DNA from: Torymus aiolomorphi
Lineage: Eukaryota; Arthropoda; Insecta; Hymenoptera; Torymidae
Direction: 5' to 3'
Assembly (NCBI GenBank): GCA_036365515.1
Contig: CM070877.1
Location: 71,546,022-71,610,021, forward strand
DNA length: 64,000 nucleotides
In this document: one piece after another, positions 1 to 10,225 of the stretch
How positions within the stretch are numbered: the first letter of the stretch is position 1
How the letters are laid out: each line of letters begins with the position of its first letter
Notes under the pieces: generated by a model
Database searches by the model: none
The model's input: the letters and a program-made list of their open reading frames with translations, nothing else
What the model was told of the DNA's origin: nothing
Position numbers and translations under genes: made by a program

Positions 1-914
1 AGAAAGATGTACTTATTTCATTACTAAATTCTTCGATGCGTTCTGGAGTACTTGTTAAAAAATCTTCATCTTTATCGACTACGTTGTCCGTAACTTCATT
101 ATCCGTTGCAAAATTCATTGTCAGTGCTACTCACCAATTCTAAGGCACGATTGTAACAATCTTTACATGGATATGTAGAGGGTATTAAAGGTAAATCAGG
201 ATAGAGATTCTTCGATGAGCAAGATCCTCAAGTTGCTTGAAATGTACGGAATTAGATTTGAAACAGATTTTTCTGTGCTTATGTAAAAAATCTGCACATT
301 TGATTCTCTCCGTTGAGTAATTTTGAGACATCGAAGTTCAGTTAATAAGGTGTAAAAATGTAATAATTTTCAATAAGATGATAGTTTTAAAAAAGACTAG
401 AGGTATGATATATAGCAGAAACTGAACTTATCTTGTTAAATGTTAAGTCAAACGATAGCCATCTAGTGGAGAAATGTATATTAGTACATAAACACATACA
501 AGTAGCCGCATGTATATGTGTATTACTTATATACGCACAAAGATAAACATCTTTATATTGACTGTTATATCATTGTTATATAATTATATAATAAGCATTA
601 GGCGTGAAAAATTTGTTTGTGTGTTATCTCATTAGTGATCGTTATCCCAGGGTAAATTCCCCGAATCTCACAAATACGTCTAAATAGGTATGTAACGTTC
701 CAGACTGCGTCGTACCATATTTTAAATTTATTTTTATTAAGTATGTATGTGGAGAAATGATTTATGAGAAAAACGCGTGTTCGCATGCTGGACTCGAGTA
801 GAATGCCACCTATAGGATATCCCTGTGACAGGAGGAAAGACACGTATCCTGGGGGAGTTTCCGTCGCACGAATGCTTCGGGTCATTGCCCAGGGCGTATC
901 TTAGGGTTACGGGT

Positions 915-1095
915 CAGTAGCGGTTCTCGAAAGTTCCCACTACCGTATGCGGTCGGAGGAGGTTGGGACAGTAGCGGTTCTCGAAAACCCCACTACCGTG
1001 CCAAGTCAGGCGAGATAACAACGAGAGCCGAAGCAACTCGTTGCCTGCCGCAGAAAGGAAGTTCGGGTATATAGCGGTTCTCGAAAGTTCCACTT
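915..1095. repeat. Threefold short direct repeat in the solo LTR
   Basis: The motif AGTAGCGGTTCTCGAAA occurs at about 916 and 970, and with one change near 1070. The first two are followed by a CCCACTACCGT tail. GTAG and CTAC can pair, so each copy could form a short hairpin. This may be a U3 regulatory repeat of the parent element, but that is only an inference. Confidence 0.6.
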
Positions 1096-1167
1096 AATAG
1101 CCTGAGGATGGATAGGTGGGAGAAATAAGAAGAAAATGACTAATGAATAATTACAAGGGTATAGGTA

Positions 1168-1461
1168 TGTTGAAAATCGTATACATCTATATTCCAAACA
1201 TGGAAAGTATATTAATATATGTGAGCGCGCAACTATACCGAGAGCGTGCCAGTATGAGTGTGAACGCACACATGGAAGTCTCCCCTCCCTAGTGTGTGCG
1301 TAAGTGAGAATGTACCTCGAGAGGCAGCGAGCGACGCGCTGTTCTTTCTCTACTGCCGTACGCCGAATGATAAGTACCTCGCGCGTGGCGCAAGGAAGCG
1401 CTGTAGACTTAAGTTTCAATAAACTCTTTATTATTTCCACTTAATTTACCACACCTCAACA
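1168..1461 (+). repeat. Copia 5' LTR
   Basis: The LTR begins TGTTGAAAATCG and ends CTCAACA, immediately before the primer-binding site. It matches 5900-6210 along its length. It contains AATAAA in the run CAATAAACTCTTTATT near its 3' end, a likely polyadenylation signal. Relative to the right copy it lacks a short duplication near its 3' end, next to the AATAAAGTCTC in the right copy. Confidence 0.9.
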
Positions 1462-1476
1462 TGGTAGCTAGGAGCG
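1462..1476 (+). promoter_or_regulatory. Copia primer-binding site (initiator-tRNA-like)
   Basis: TGGTAGCTAGGAGCG directly follows the LTR. It resembles the TGGTA(T/G)CAGAGC primer site that many Copia elements use to bind initiator methionine tRNA. The match is partial. Confidence 0.55.
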
Positions 1477-1575
1477 TGGTTGGTAAGTGAAATTCTTTTA
1501 TCTTCTACATCGACTCTCGAGTTGTGTAGAGATAATTAAAAATTACCGCGTATGTGAATACCGTGACAAACGTAT

Positions 1576-2242
1576 ATGGAAGAAGAATCGAGCAATAAGA
1601 AAAGTCCGAACACGAAGGAATGTTCGAGACATCTATTGAAGAAGAAACGACCTTGGAGTTCAAACACGAAGAAAATTCCGAACATGAAGGAACGCTCGAG
1701 AACGAAGAAGACGAAATGGAGAAAAAGGAAGTCACGATACCGGTGTTTGATGGAGAAGACTACAGCATGTGAAAGAAAATGATTACGTTGTACCTAAAGT
1801 TGAAAAAATGTGACGTAGTGATAACCAGGGTAAGAATTGCTGCAGACAAAGAGGACTGGGAAGAAAAGGACTTGAAGGCCATAAATTTGATTTACAGTGC
1901 CATTTCCAACAAACAATTGGAGTTTGTGTGTGAAGAAGATACGGCGTATAAAATAATAAAGAAATTGGAACAAATATGTATTTGAAAGAGTCTACAGCAC
2001 TACAAATTGTGTGTAGAAATAAATTGGAAAAAATGAGACTGGAAAAGTATAGTGATACAGCAACATTTTTCAGTGAATTTGAAAAATCAGTGAATGAATT
2101 AAAAAGCGCAAGTGCAAAAATAAGTGAAAAAGAAAAACTAAATTACATGTTGAACACGTTGCCGAACCAGTACAGTTACATCGGCGATTTAATAGATACG
2201 CTAAAAGAAGAGGATCAAACAGCATCGTATGTAAAAAATTAA
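1576..2242 (+). pseudogene. gag: Copia gag (capsid part), broken
   Basis: This encodes the Gag capsid precursor, which would form cytoplasmic virus-like particles. After a lysine/glutamate-rich start the reading contains the Copia-type opening VTIPVFDGEDYSM, where the expected tryptophan codon is a TGA stop at about 1770. It is followed by a helical gag domain ending near IGDLIDTLKEEDQ. A frameshift near 1980 separates two open pieces (1779-1985 and 1976-2242), and a third break follows 2242. The domain order and its position just after the primer site support the call. Codon use is AT-rich, like the rest of the element. The copy is clearly non-functional. Confidence 0.8.
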
Positions 2243-2294
2243 ATTCAAATTGTTGAAATAAAAAATAATAGCGAGCACAGCGAACAAAGGTCAA

Positions 2295-2996
2295 ATGTAT
2301 TCGCTGCAAAAAAAGACCAGAAAGGAAGCTGCTTCAAGTGTGGCAGAACAGGGTATTTCGCACGGGGGTGCCAAAATGGAGGACAAGCAGGACAAAGCGG
2401 CACAACATGGCGAGGCTCAACACGTGGCCGCAGTCGAGACCGAGGAGGAAGTGGCAACAACGGCAAAGGGCGCGGAAACTTCCGTCACGAAGGAGCCAGC
2501 ACGAGCGAGCAGAGGTGCGAGTACATGGATAGCTACGGCGTATGCAGCTCAGGGTAACTATAGTCAAGGTAGGCTAGGTAATGAGATAGAATGGTTACTC
2601 GACAGCGGGTGCTCCGATCATATAGTTAATAATGAGAATTATTTTGAAAAATGTATAAATTTGAAAGAACCGGTAAATATATACTTAGGGGATAATAGGT
2701 ATATAAAAGCAACGAAAATTGGAAATGTAGTTAGCTATTTCGACGCGTTTGGTAAACAGAATGAAGTAAATATGAGTAATGTTTTTTATGCTGAAAAAAT
2801 GAATACAAACTTAATAAGTTTTGGGAAATTAACAGATAACAATACGATTACTTCGAAAGGAAATATAGCAAAGATAATAGATAAAGATAATGAATTAATA
2901 GCTGTAGCCTACAAAGAAAATCGAATTTACAGAATAAAGAGTACCTTGAAATATAGAGAGAATTTTGTAAACATAGCCGACATAATAATAATATGA
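2295..2996 (+). pseudogene. pol: Copia nucleocapsid and aspartic protease, frameshifted
   Basis: A CCHC zinc knuckle (CFKCGRTGYFARGC) can be read at about 2330-2371, but in a different frame from the protease. The open frame in 2295-2560 is therefore partly out of register. From about 2590 the frame reads the retroviral-type protease motif WLLDSGCSDHIV, where DSG is the catalytic loop (Copia proteases have DSG or DTG). This is followed by the LISFGKL-type protease end and the linker to integrase. The enzyme would process Gag-Pol. It runs directly into the integrase frame, overlapping at 2993-2996, which marks a further frameshift. Confidence 0.85.
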
Positions 2997-3931
2997 GTTT
3001 GAAAGAGAAATGGCATAGAATGTTAGGACACGTAAATTTCGAGTATCTAAATACATTATGTAAACAAGAGTTATTAACGGGTATTCCGAATAAACTTGAA
3101 TCGGAATTTATAAAGTGTAAAATGTGTATAGAGAATAAGATGCATAATTTGCCATTTAGTAACGATAGAATAAAAGCTAAAGATATTTTAGAGATAGTTC
3201 ATACAGATGTATGCGCTCCATTTAAAACTATAGGGTTTAATGGAGAAAATTATTTTGTTTCTTTCATTGATGATTATACCAAAATCGCGAAGGTTTATTG
3301 TATCAAAACTAAAGACGAAGTTTTTGATTGCTTAGTTAGATTTATTAATGAATGTGAAAATTTATCTGAAAAGAAAGTAAAAGTTTTTAGATGTGACAAT
3401 GGGAAAGAATACTTAAATAATCGGTTTTATAAGTTTGTAAGAGAAAAAGGTATTATTTTGAATAATTGCCCAATATATGTACACGAGTTAAACGGAACCG
3501 CGGAACGATTCAATATAACTATAATGGATATGGAGCGATGTTTACTAACAGAGGCCAACGTTCATAAACGGTTTTGGCTCGAAATTATTTGTGCAGTGAC
3601 GTATTTGATAAATCGAACGTTGACTAATACGATAGAGAGAAAAACTCCGTACGAAATATTTTTTAATAAACGGCCGGATGTCAAACATTTACGTCTGTAC
3701 GGGAGTAGAGTTTTTGTGAGAAAACCGGAACAAAAAAGAATTTCTAAATGGGATAAAAAGGCAGGTATGGGAATCCTATTAAGATATAGTGAGGTAGGAT
3801 ATAGAGTCCTATTAAATAATAAAATGATAGTTGCTAGACATGTAGATATAGTAGAGGAAAACGTAAAATGTATAGGACTTGATGAAGTAGAGTTAAAATA
3901 TCCATCTCCTTCTACTTCGACTCACGAGTGA
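2993..3931 (+). pseudogene. pol: Copia integrase
   Basis: Integrase inserts the cDNA into the host genome. The zinc-binding HHCC domain is visible as H...H (WHRMLGHVNF) and C..C (CKMCIENK). The catalytic core shows its first Asp in HTDVCAPF, the second in FRCDNGKEY and the Glu in ELNGTAERFN, so the DDE triad is present. The NRT...KTPYE and KHLRLYGSRVFV motifs that close Copia integrase cores follow. The frame stops at a TGA (3929-3931) that lies in frame with the downstream reverse-transcriptase part, so this is a nonsense mutation rather than the natural end. The open piece is 312 codons. Confidence 0.9.
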
Positions 3932-3967
3932 AGTAGAGGAGAACAAAATGATCGTGATGATGATTTA

Positions 3968-5182
3968 ATGGATGATAATGTTTTTCAAAGCGCGGATGAG
4001 AATGATGAACAGGAACTAAAAGTAGCAAATAAGAAGAATTTAGAACTATTGAAAGTCCCATGTAGATCTATACGTGAAAGAAAAAGCCCAATAAGATATC
4101 CAGAGAATATTTCGAATAATATTTATGTAAATTACTGCAGGGTAGATACTCCATATACATTTGAGGAGGCGATGAGTAGTAATGATAGTGAGAACTGGGT
4201 AAAAGCTATGGATAAAGAAATAGAAAGTTTAAATGAAAATAAAACATGGGAATTAGTTGAAAAGATACCAAATGAAAAGGTACTAGATGTAAAATGGGTA
4301 AAATCTGACGATACATATAAAGCGAGATTAGTTGTAAGAGGGTTTCACTAGACAAATTATTGACGACATATATGCTCCAGTTGCTAAAATGCAAACCTTA
4401 AAAATTTTCTTTTCTTTTTGTTGCCAGAATGGCCTAATTATAGAAGAGATGGATGTAGTAACGGCATTTTTAAATGAAGAAGTAAGCTCGGAGGTATATG
4501 TTGGTCAACCGAAAGGTTATAGCGATGGAACAAACAAAGTGTGTAAATTACGTAAAGCATTGTACGGACTACGAGAAAGTTCAAGAGCATGGTATAAATG
4601 TTTGGATGAATATTTAACAAAGATAAAATTTAAAAGGAGTAATGGAGATTATTGTTTATATACTCAAGGTGAGGGTATAGATCAAATTTACTTATTAATA
4701 TATGTCGATGATTTGTTAATTTGTAGTAAGAGTAAAAAGAAAATTAAGAAATTAAAAAGAGTCTTGCCAGAAAAATTTAAAATGAAAGATCTAGCAGAAG
4801 TTAAAGAATATCTTGGTATTAATGTAGAGTATGATTATCGAAATTTTGATATGAAATTAAGTCAAACTAAGTATACAGAGTCATTAGCGAATAAATATCA
4901 ATTGCAGAATAGTAAATTATATAGCACTCCTATGGAAACGGATCTAAAAATGTAAAAGTCTGAAATATGCTAGTCAGATATTAAATATAGAAATTTGATA
5001 CGTGCATTATTATATATAAGCTCAAGTACAAGGCCTGATATAAGTTATAGTGTGAATTATTTGAGTAGGTATCAGAATGGTTATAATGAGACACATTGGA
5101 AATATGCTTTGCGAATCTTGAAATATTTGTATCTAACTAAAGATTTAAAGACGAACTATAAAAGAAATGTAAATTGCTAAAC
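3968..5182 (+). pseudogene. pol: Copia reverse transcriptase, broken by stops and a frameshift
   Basis: Reverse transcriptase copies the element RNA to cDNA. The Copia signature series is readable: ENWVKAMDKEIESL, TWELVE and KARLVVRGF, then a frameshift around 4351-4388. Next come the first active-site Asp (EEMDVVTAFLNEE), YGLRESSRAWY and the catalytic box YVDDLLICSK. An in-frame TAA at about 4953 and another at about 5178 interrupt it. The motif RPDISYSVNYLSRY that leads into RNase H is also present. The three open pieces are 3968-4351, 4389-4955 and 4995-5180; the last two share a frame. Confidence 0.9.
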
Positions 5183-5561
5183 TGTAGATTGTTATGTAGA
5201 TGCAGATTGGGCTGGTGATAATGTAGACAGAAAATTTACATCTGGATATGTTATTAAAGTGTTTGGAAATATAATTGATTGGAAATCGCGAAAACAAGGA
5301 ACGGTAACAAAAGCTTCAACGTATGCAGAATATGTAGCCTTATCTGAGGCAGTTAGTGAAATAAAATCTGTACTAGAATTAATGAAAAACTTTAATGTAA
5401 AATTGAGTGATCCTGTAAAGATATTTGAAGATAATACAGGAGCGATAAATGTAGTGAATCATGGAAACTTTACTAAGAACTCGAAGCATATAGAAATACA
5501 TTATCACTATGTCCATGAAAGCGTGAAAGAAAAAGAAATTGTAATACAAAAATGTTATTAA

Positions 5562-5735
5562 GTACGATCGTAGGAGGCAAAGATGTGAAAAGAAAACGAC
5601 TTTTCTAATTGTGGCAACGTTTCGTCGGCTATTTACGCCAACCTCATCAGGCCCTTTATTCGAAACACATATTATTTGTAGTTTTTTACATAAATTTAAA
5701 TCAACTTTTGAGTAACACATTTTTTATTTTTTACA
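5562..5735 (-). mobile_element. Penelope-like 3' end fragment inside Copia
   Basis: Read on the minus strand, 5562-5680 matches the 3' tail of the Penelope-like element at 10180-10302. Both contain the stretch GGCCTGATGAGGTTGGCGTA, a GAAACGTTGCC motif and the terminal TTTGCCTCC...GATCGT. It is a 5'-truncated insertion, as is usual for target-primed retroelements. The exact boundary near 5735 is uncertain. Confidence 0.75.
5619..5650 (-). ncRNA. Hammerhead-ribozyme-like core (Penelope)
   Basis: On the minus strand the order is CTGATGA, a stem GTTGGC / GCCGAC closed by a 7-base loop, then GAAAC. These are the two invariant hammerhead boxes with a perfectly paired stem II (one G-U pair). A short stem III (ACG/CGT) is possible just downstream. 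Penelope-like elements are known to carry hammerhead motifs. Stem I is not obvious, so activity is unproven. Confidence 0.6.
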
Positions 5736-5887
5736 TTACCTAGCCTTATAGATATAGATTATATGTAATAGTTAAAATTGACTCGAATGATAATATTGCG
5801 GATATCTTTACAAAAGCGTAAAGATAAGTTTGAGAAGTTCAGAAAATTACTGAAGATAATGTAATAAATAAAAGTTTACAATATATA

Positions 5888-5899
5888 TGTAAGGAGGCG
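5888..5899 (+). promoter_or_regulatory. Copia polypurine tract
   Basis: The short purine-rich run AAGGAGGCG directly precedes the right LTR and is the expected plus-strand primer site. Confidence 0.6.
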
Positions 5900-6210
5900 T
5901 ATTGAAAATAGTATATATCTATATTGTAAACATGGAAAGTATGTTAATATGTGTGAGCGCACGACTATACCGAGAACACACCATTATGAGTGTGAATGCA
6001 CACATGGAAGTCTCCCCTTCCTAGTGTGTGCGTGAGTGAGAATGTACCTCGAGAGGCAGCGAGCGACGCGCTGTTCTCTCTCTACTGCCGTACGCCGAAT
6101 GATAAGCGCCTCGCGCGTGGCCCAAGGAAGCGCCGTAGACTTAAGTTTCAATAAACTCTTTATTATTTCTACTTAAATAAAGTCTCTTCTTTATTTACCA
6201 CATCTCAACA
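5900..6210 (+). repeat. Copia 3' LTR
   Basis: It matches 1168-1461 and ends CTCAACA at 6210, followed by the target duplication AGGTA. The first base pair is TA where the left copy has TG, so the canonical terminus is mutated. It carries an extra short segment with a second AATAAA near its end. Confidence 0.9.
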
Positions 6211-7110
6211 AGGTAAAAAGTAATTTTATTGACGCATAAGTATATACAAGAGTTTACACAGGGCAGCAAGTGTGGTAAGGCAGAGCCGTGCTCGCGGAGC
6301 TCTTACCACTGTCTTCTCCAGAGAGGAAATGCGTGCCCGACGATACGCGCTGGTCTTATTTATACCGGTGGACTATCTGTCTATCTCTCTCACTCATCTA
6401 CCTCTCCCACAAGCAGTGCCGCTGCACCGCTGTACCTTGGTAGGGAGAGCCGCGGAGTAGGACGAGAGGAGAGGCCGAATGCTGTATAGTATTTACATAT
6501 GTAAAGTGGGGTTTCCCCCATTTCGCTCACGTGGTACATGTGTGTAGATAGCCGTAACACCTATCACGGCGTGCAATGGTAGGGCATAGTATACGTGTGT
6601 ATATGTATGTAAGTATAGGTGTATGCGCCTGTGTAAGAGCTGTGTAGAATCAAATGAATATGTTTGCGGTCGGTCAAGTAGGGACCGTTACAGGTATTTG
6701 CGTCTTCTATCACGACAAAACAAAATTAAGAAAAAAATAGGTTTTTTCGAGAAAAATACATTTTTCAGTAAAAAGTGCATAACTCGTACATTTTTTATTT
6801 TTTTTTTTTTACATAACATAAAGAACGTGAAAGAGGAATCAAACCTTAGTGAAATTACGTATTACACGCTAAAAAGCTTTAAAAACTGGTGAAGCAGTAG
6901 CTGTTTGAAAATTATATTGAAAAAATTTTTTTCTAAATAAGGATTTTCTCAGAATTTTTCGGCATTGCCGAACGCATGAAATTTTGATGCAACAAAAAAA
7001 TAAAAATATACGGGTCAAATAATTTATGGAGAAGAACGTGAATACTTTAATTCCAAAATGATCGGTTACATAGGTATTCGCGGTCCACCTGATTTGAGAT
7101 GGATTCGGCC

Positions 7111-7941
7111 ATATTTTAGAAAACTTAATGATCACATCATAACAATTTAGTAAATTCATTTAAACAATAAACAATTAATGTATGTGATCTTAAGTCTAAT
7201 AATAAATGGTATAATGTTACTTTCTTGTTTATTTTGATCCGTATAATCTAGATCTGTAAGTCCTTTGATGAAAAAGTACTCACCAATTGTTTAAATGATT
7301 CTTTAAATAATAAATTATATAACGTTACTTTCTTATTTATTTTGATCCGCATAATCTAGATCTAGATTATAGGGATCAAAATAAAAGAAAAGTAACATTA
7401 TATAATTTATTATGAGACTTGAGGGGACGCTTTAGTGGAAAAACATAACTGATTGAAGTTAAGCCTACCTGTTTTGCTGACCGTTGCATGGTATAAAAAA
7501 ATGGAATTCACAAGTAGCGTCCCTTCCGTCATGAGTCATCACTACCAAAAGTAGTATAAAAAATTATACTCACAGATGGCGGAAAAACTGATGAAAGTAG
7601 CATGATACGCTTTTTAGCATTACTGATTACTGATGATGCAATCAATTTTCCTTGAATAAATACGTTCATCACTAATAAAGAGCAATCGACACGCTCATTA
7701 GATAGCACTACAACTATTTTTATTACGTATAATACCATACTAGGCATACAAATATATGCTAGCACTGTAATATCCGTAAAATACGCAATCGGTTTAAAAT
7801 TATCGCTATTACGTACGCTAAACTTATAAATTAGTAATACTTGATAATTTTATATTTTTATTGATATATATATATTGAAACACAAGATAAAGGGCAATTA
7901 CGCTCCTGACTATATTTATAAATACGTGCTACGAGAGTATA
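7111..7941. other. Intergenic AT-rich repeats, no gene seen
   Basis: I see no gene here. A near-perfect hairpin occupies 7312-7408, centred on CTAGATCTAG near 7360. Half of that arm is also repeated directly at about 7210-7258. From about 7675 to 7900 there is a diverged repeat (AAAGAGCAATCGACACGC and GTAATATCCGTA blocks) that recurs at 11225-11480 with the two blocks in the opposite order, as expected of a tandem unit of about 200 bp cut at different phases. Confidence 0.55.
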
Positions 7942-7951
7942 CGTGTGTGTG

Positions 7952-7983
<32 letters not shown>

Positions 7984-7987
7984 TGAG

Positions 7988-8019
<32 letters not shown>

Positions 8020-8020
8020 T
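7942..8020 (+). repeat. (CGTG)n microsatellite
   Basis: This tract of CGTG/TGCG repeats is interrupted once by GAGTGCG. It directly abuts the MITE at 8028. Confidence 0.9.
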
Positions 8021-8027
8021 GTATATA

Positions 8028-8398
8028 CAGGTTGTTAAAAAACAACCGCATTGGGTATATATCACGTGAAAGAGCGGAAAATTCTAAGATAAAAAGTCCA
8101 AGGAACCAACGCGATCGGATCGATAGAATTTCCGTAATCGATTAATGAAAATTGCTCGATTAGACCATTGAGCGCGCGTCGTTAGCGGCAAGAGGCGGCG
8201 GAGAGCGCGGAATGGGGGTAGGTGCTGCGCCGCCGGTCCGCTAACGCCGCGCGCTCATTGGTCTAATCGAGCAATTTTCATTAATCGATTACGGAAAATC
8301 TATCGATCGGATCGCGTTGATTCATTGGACTTTTTATCTTAGAATTTTCCGCTCTTTCACGTGATGTATACCCAATGTGGTTGTTTTTTAACAACCTG
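8028..8398. mobile_element. Fold-back MITE with TA target site (Tc1/mariner type)
   Basis: The element starts CAGGTTGTTAAAAAACAACC and ends with the inverse, and is flanked by TA on each side. The two arms, about 150-165 bp each, are almost fully complementary and surround a GC-rich centre near 8180-8235. It has no ORF. TA flanks and CAGG...CCTG ends fit a non-autonomous Tc1/mariner derivative. Confidence 0.8.
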
Positions 8399-8656
8399 TA
8401 TATAGGCGTAAGGGTCCAAATCGGTATCTACCCCCTGCACCCCCTCCAGTTCTCCTCCACTTCCCCTTCACTTTTTATCGTTATTTCTCTCAAATTCTAC
8501 GTTATTTTGAAGGGTGTCAAATTCTACGTTATTTTGTCTCTCAATCAGCGTCACTCTGTTTCTGTCACTGTATCTGTCCACGTCTCTATCTATGTGTCCT
8601 TGTCTCTATCTCTCCTTTTCTGTCCTCATCTCTATCTCTCTGTTTGTGTCCTCATT
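8399..8656. repeat. Degenerate pyrimidine-rich repeat, left part
   Basis: A spacer with two copies of TCAAATTCTACGTTATTTTG (about 8489 and 8517) is followed by loosely repeated TCTCTATCTCTGTGTC. The same texture resumes at 10330, so the Penelope element appears to have landed inside one such tract. Confidence 0.6.
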
Positions 8657-9034
8657 CTTTTCCAAATCATCCATTACAATGTCCGCAAATAATGGTGAAA
8701 TCGGTGAACCCATCGGGGTTCCATAAATTTGTTGATAGGCTTGACCATTAAAAGTAAAAAACGTATTATTAAACAGAAAAGCGGTGCATTCTTTTAATTC
8801 ATCAAGCGGGATCTTACAGTGATTATGGATGGAAACCGCTCTTCTATCTAAACTATCCAACACTAATTCGCACGAGATGTTTGTAAATAATGACGTTACG
8901 TCTAATGAGAGTAAAGTGTATTCATCCGCTATTATTATATTTTTTAATTTTTTTTTCAATTCAAAACTGTTATTGATATGCGAACTAGGCTTAGGTATCG
9001 CATTCTTATTCTTTTCACCATTATTTGCGGACAT
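8657..9034 (-). pseudogene. Penelope reverse transcriptase, N-terminal part (inverted)
   Basis: Read on the minus strand this segment encodes reverse-transcriptase blocks 3-4. LLSLDVTSLFTNI carries the first catalytic Asp, and GTPMGSPISPLFADIV is the following block typical of Penelope and LINE enzymes. The apparent methionine start at 9034 is an artefact of the inversion joint. The last codons after DDLEKN run into simple repeat. The enzyme would copy element RNA at a nicked target. The fragment is non-functional because it is physically inverted relative to the rest of its gene. Confidence 0.85.
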
Positions 9035-9735
9035 TGTAATGGATGATTTGGAAAAGAATTGCTTACGAGAATTAGAACTACATTATGACTGTATCCCTAT
9101 TTTTTATTACAGATATGTTGACGACACGCTTATTTGTGTTAAAAAACAACACATTGACACAGTGATTAAAGTTTTTAATGCTTATGACATAAATTTAAAA
9201 TTTACTTATGAACTAGAAGAGAATAAAAAAATTAATTTTTTAGATATGACATTAATTAGAACTTATAATAAAATTTTGACAAATTGGTACCAAAAACCGA
9301 CATCATTGGGACGTGTAATCAATTATTTTTCAAATCATCCAAACAGCAAAAAAAGAATATTATTTTTAACCTAGTTGATAGGGCGTTTTTACTCTCAGAT
9401 TCTAATTTTCACTTAGACAATATAAAACTCATAAAGAAGATTTTACGTAACAATGATTATCCTATGTGGTTTATAGAAAAACATATCGAAATTAGATTTA
9501 AAAAACTTAAGTATGGTTATACATATAATACGCGCCAAAATTGCTATGAAAAATTACCAAAATTGTCTTTACCGTTTAACAAAGATTTTAATAGTCTATC
9601 TAATATGTTAAAATCTTATAATATTTGTACAATCCCATTATTGAATAAAAGTTTGTCTTCGATCATTCGGTTAGGCAAAGACATAACCAAAAATGGGATC
9701 GTACTAATGTGGTGTATAAATTTGATTGCCTAAAT
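9016..9735 (+). pseudogene. Penelope reverse transcriptase, C-terminal part
   Basis: The reading resumes in forward orientation with FADIVMDDLEKN, followed by the catalytic box YYRYVDDTLI, the INFLDMTL block and the thumb region (NWYQKPT...). A frameshift in an A-run near 9350 moves the reading into the frame of 9284-9733, which continues with LVDRAFLLSD and the Penelope linker, with NKSLSSIIRLGKD near its end. A second frameshift near 9710 leads into the endonuclease. The bases before 9016 belong to the inverted copy, not to this gene. Confidence 0.88.
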
Positions 9736-10026
9736 TGCTCTGCTACATACATAGAAGAAACTAAAAGATCGTTACACACACGCATTAATGAACATAAAAT
9801 AAACAAAAATAAAGAGTCTGTTGTCAGTACACATCGATTAGAAAATAAACATGAGTTCGATTGGGAAAATACATCCATCTTAGATTTTGAAAGCAATTAC
9901 AAAAAAAGACTGATTTCGGAAATGATCTATATAAAAAGCAATCAAAATAGTATTAATAAAAAGGAAGATATCCAAAGACTAAGTACAATGTATTTTCCTA
10001 TTATTAATGAACTTGATGCTGTATAA
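9709..10026 (+). pseudogene. Penelope GIY-YIG endonuclease domain
   Basis: This is the C-terminal endonuclease that nicks the target to start integration. The opening VYKFDCLNCSATYIE fits the GIY-YIG fold with the Penelope-specific CxxC insertion between the two halves. The usual glycine of YIG is replaced by Glu. RSLHTRINEH supplies the conserved Arg and His-rich helix, and the later conserved Glu is in RLISEMIYIK. The stop at 10024-10026 looks like the natural end. The domain is about 100 residues, the usual size. It is out of frame with the upstream reverse transcriptase. Confidence 0.85.
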
Positions 10027-10225
10027 CTCTTTATGTAAACATCGTCCAGCATATATAAATACAGTGTACGTGTTATTGTTTTCAGTCTAGAAGAACATCT
10101 GATCAACGTAGGATATATACGTTTATAATTTCGGTAATTTTGATTTTTATATTTATACTTTGTTGTTTAATTGTCTTTAAAAAAAGTTTTATATGTTAAT
10201 TTATTTCTGTGTTTTGAATAAAGGC

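Larger units (their letters stand above)
5184..5860 (+). pseudogene. pol: Copia RNase H, split by a Penelope fragment
   Basis: RNase H removes the RNA strand during cDNA synthesis. Motifs seen are DADWAGD (5201 onward), SGYVIKVFGNIIDWKSRKQ, STYAEYVALSEAV and the DNTGAI box. The open frame ends at 5561, where about 170 bp of foreign DNA begins. After it the Copia reading resumes with the terminal NIADIFTKA motif near 5795-5822, so the insertion is inside the last 30-40 codons. It lies just upstream of the polypurine tract and right LTR. Confidence 0.85.
1168..6210 (+). mobile_element. Ty1/Copia LTR retrotransposon, decayed full-length copy
   Basis: This is a complete Copia-type structure: left LTR, primer-binding site, gag, protease, integrase, reverse transcriptase, RNase H, polypurine tract and right LTR. 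The domain order, with integrase before reverse transcriptase, is diagnostic of Copia. It is flanked by a perfect 5-bp duplication AGGTA (1163-1167 and 6211-6215), typical of the family. The ORF is broken by several stops and frameshifts and by a Penelope fragment near the RNase H end, so the copy cannot be autonomous. The two LTRs differ at many positions by eye, which indicates an old insertion. It sits inside a solo LTR. Confidence 0.93.
691..6692. repeat. Solo LTR, split by Copia insertion
   Basis: The segment starts TGTAACG at 691 and ends CGTTACA at 6692, and is flanked by the 4-bp duplication GGTA. Without the Copia element (1168-6210 plus one AGGTA) it is about 0.95 kb and has no coding capacity. 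TG...CA ends, short terminal inverted repeats, a 4-bp target duplication and no internal genes fit a solo LTR of a Ty3/Gypsy retrotransposon. The giant element at 13296-36341 has the same TGTAACG...CGTTACA ends, but I see no further similarity. It could instead be a non-autonomous DNA element. Orientation is unknown. Confidence 0.6.
1..7110 (-). mobile_element. Sola-like DNA transposon, partial copy A, interrupted
   Basis: Bases 1-690 align collinearly with 39208-39890 of the complete element further along, and 6693-7110 align with its last ~430 bases. The right end is the shared terminus GGATTCGGCC at 7101-7110, followed by ATAT. The left part lies outside the window. The visible part covers the start of the transposase region (minus strand, badly decayed) and the long terminal inverted repeat. 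The 6-kb interruption is a solo LTR containing a Copia element. The flank GGTA is repeated at 687-690 and 6693-6696, so the host element reads through once the insertion is ignored. Assignment to Sola is discussed at the complete copy. Confidence 0.75.

Noticed and set aside
1006..1440. 144-codon minus-strand ORF
   Set aside because: Spans the boundary of the solo LTR and the Copia LTR, antisense to Copia, and has no motif.
7875..8069. Cys/Val/Arg-rich 64-codon ORF
   Set aside because: Translation of the CGTG microsatellite.
8375..8726. Leu/Ser-rich ORFs with apparent signal peptides
   Set aside because: Translations of pyrimidine-rich simple repeat; the same applies to 10697-11032.
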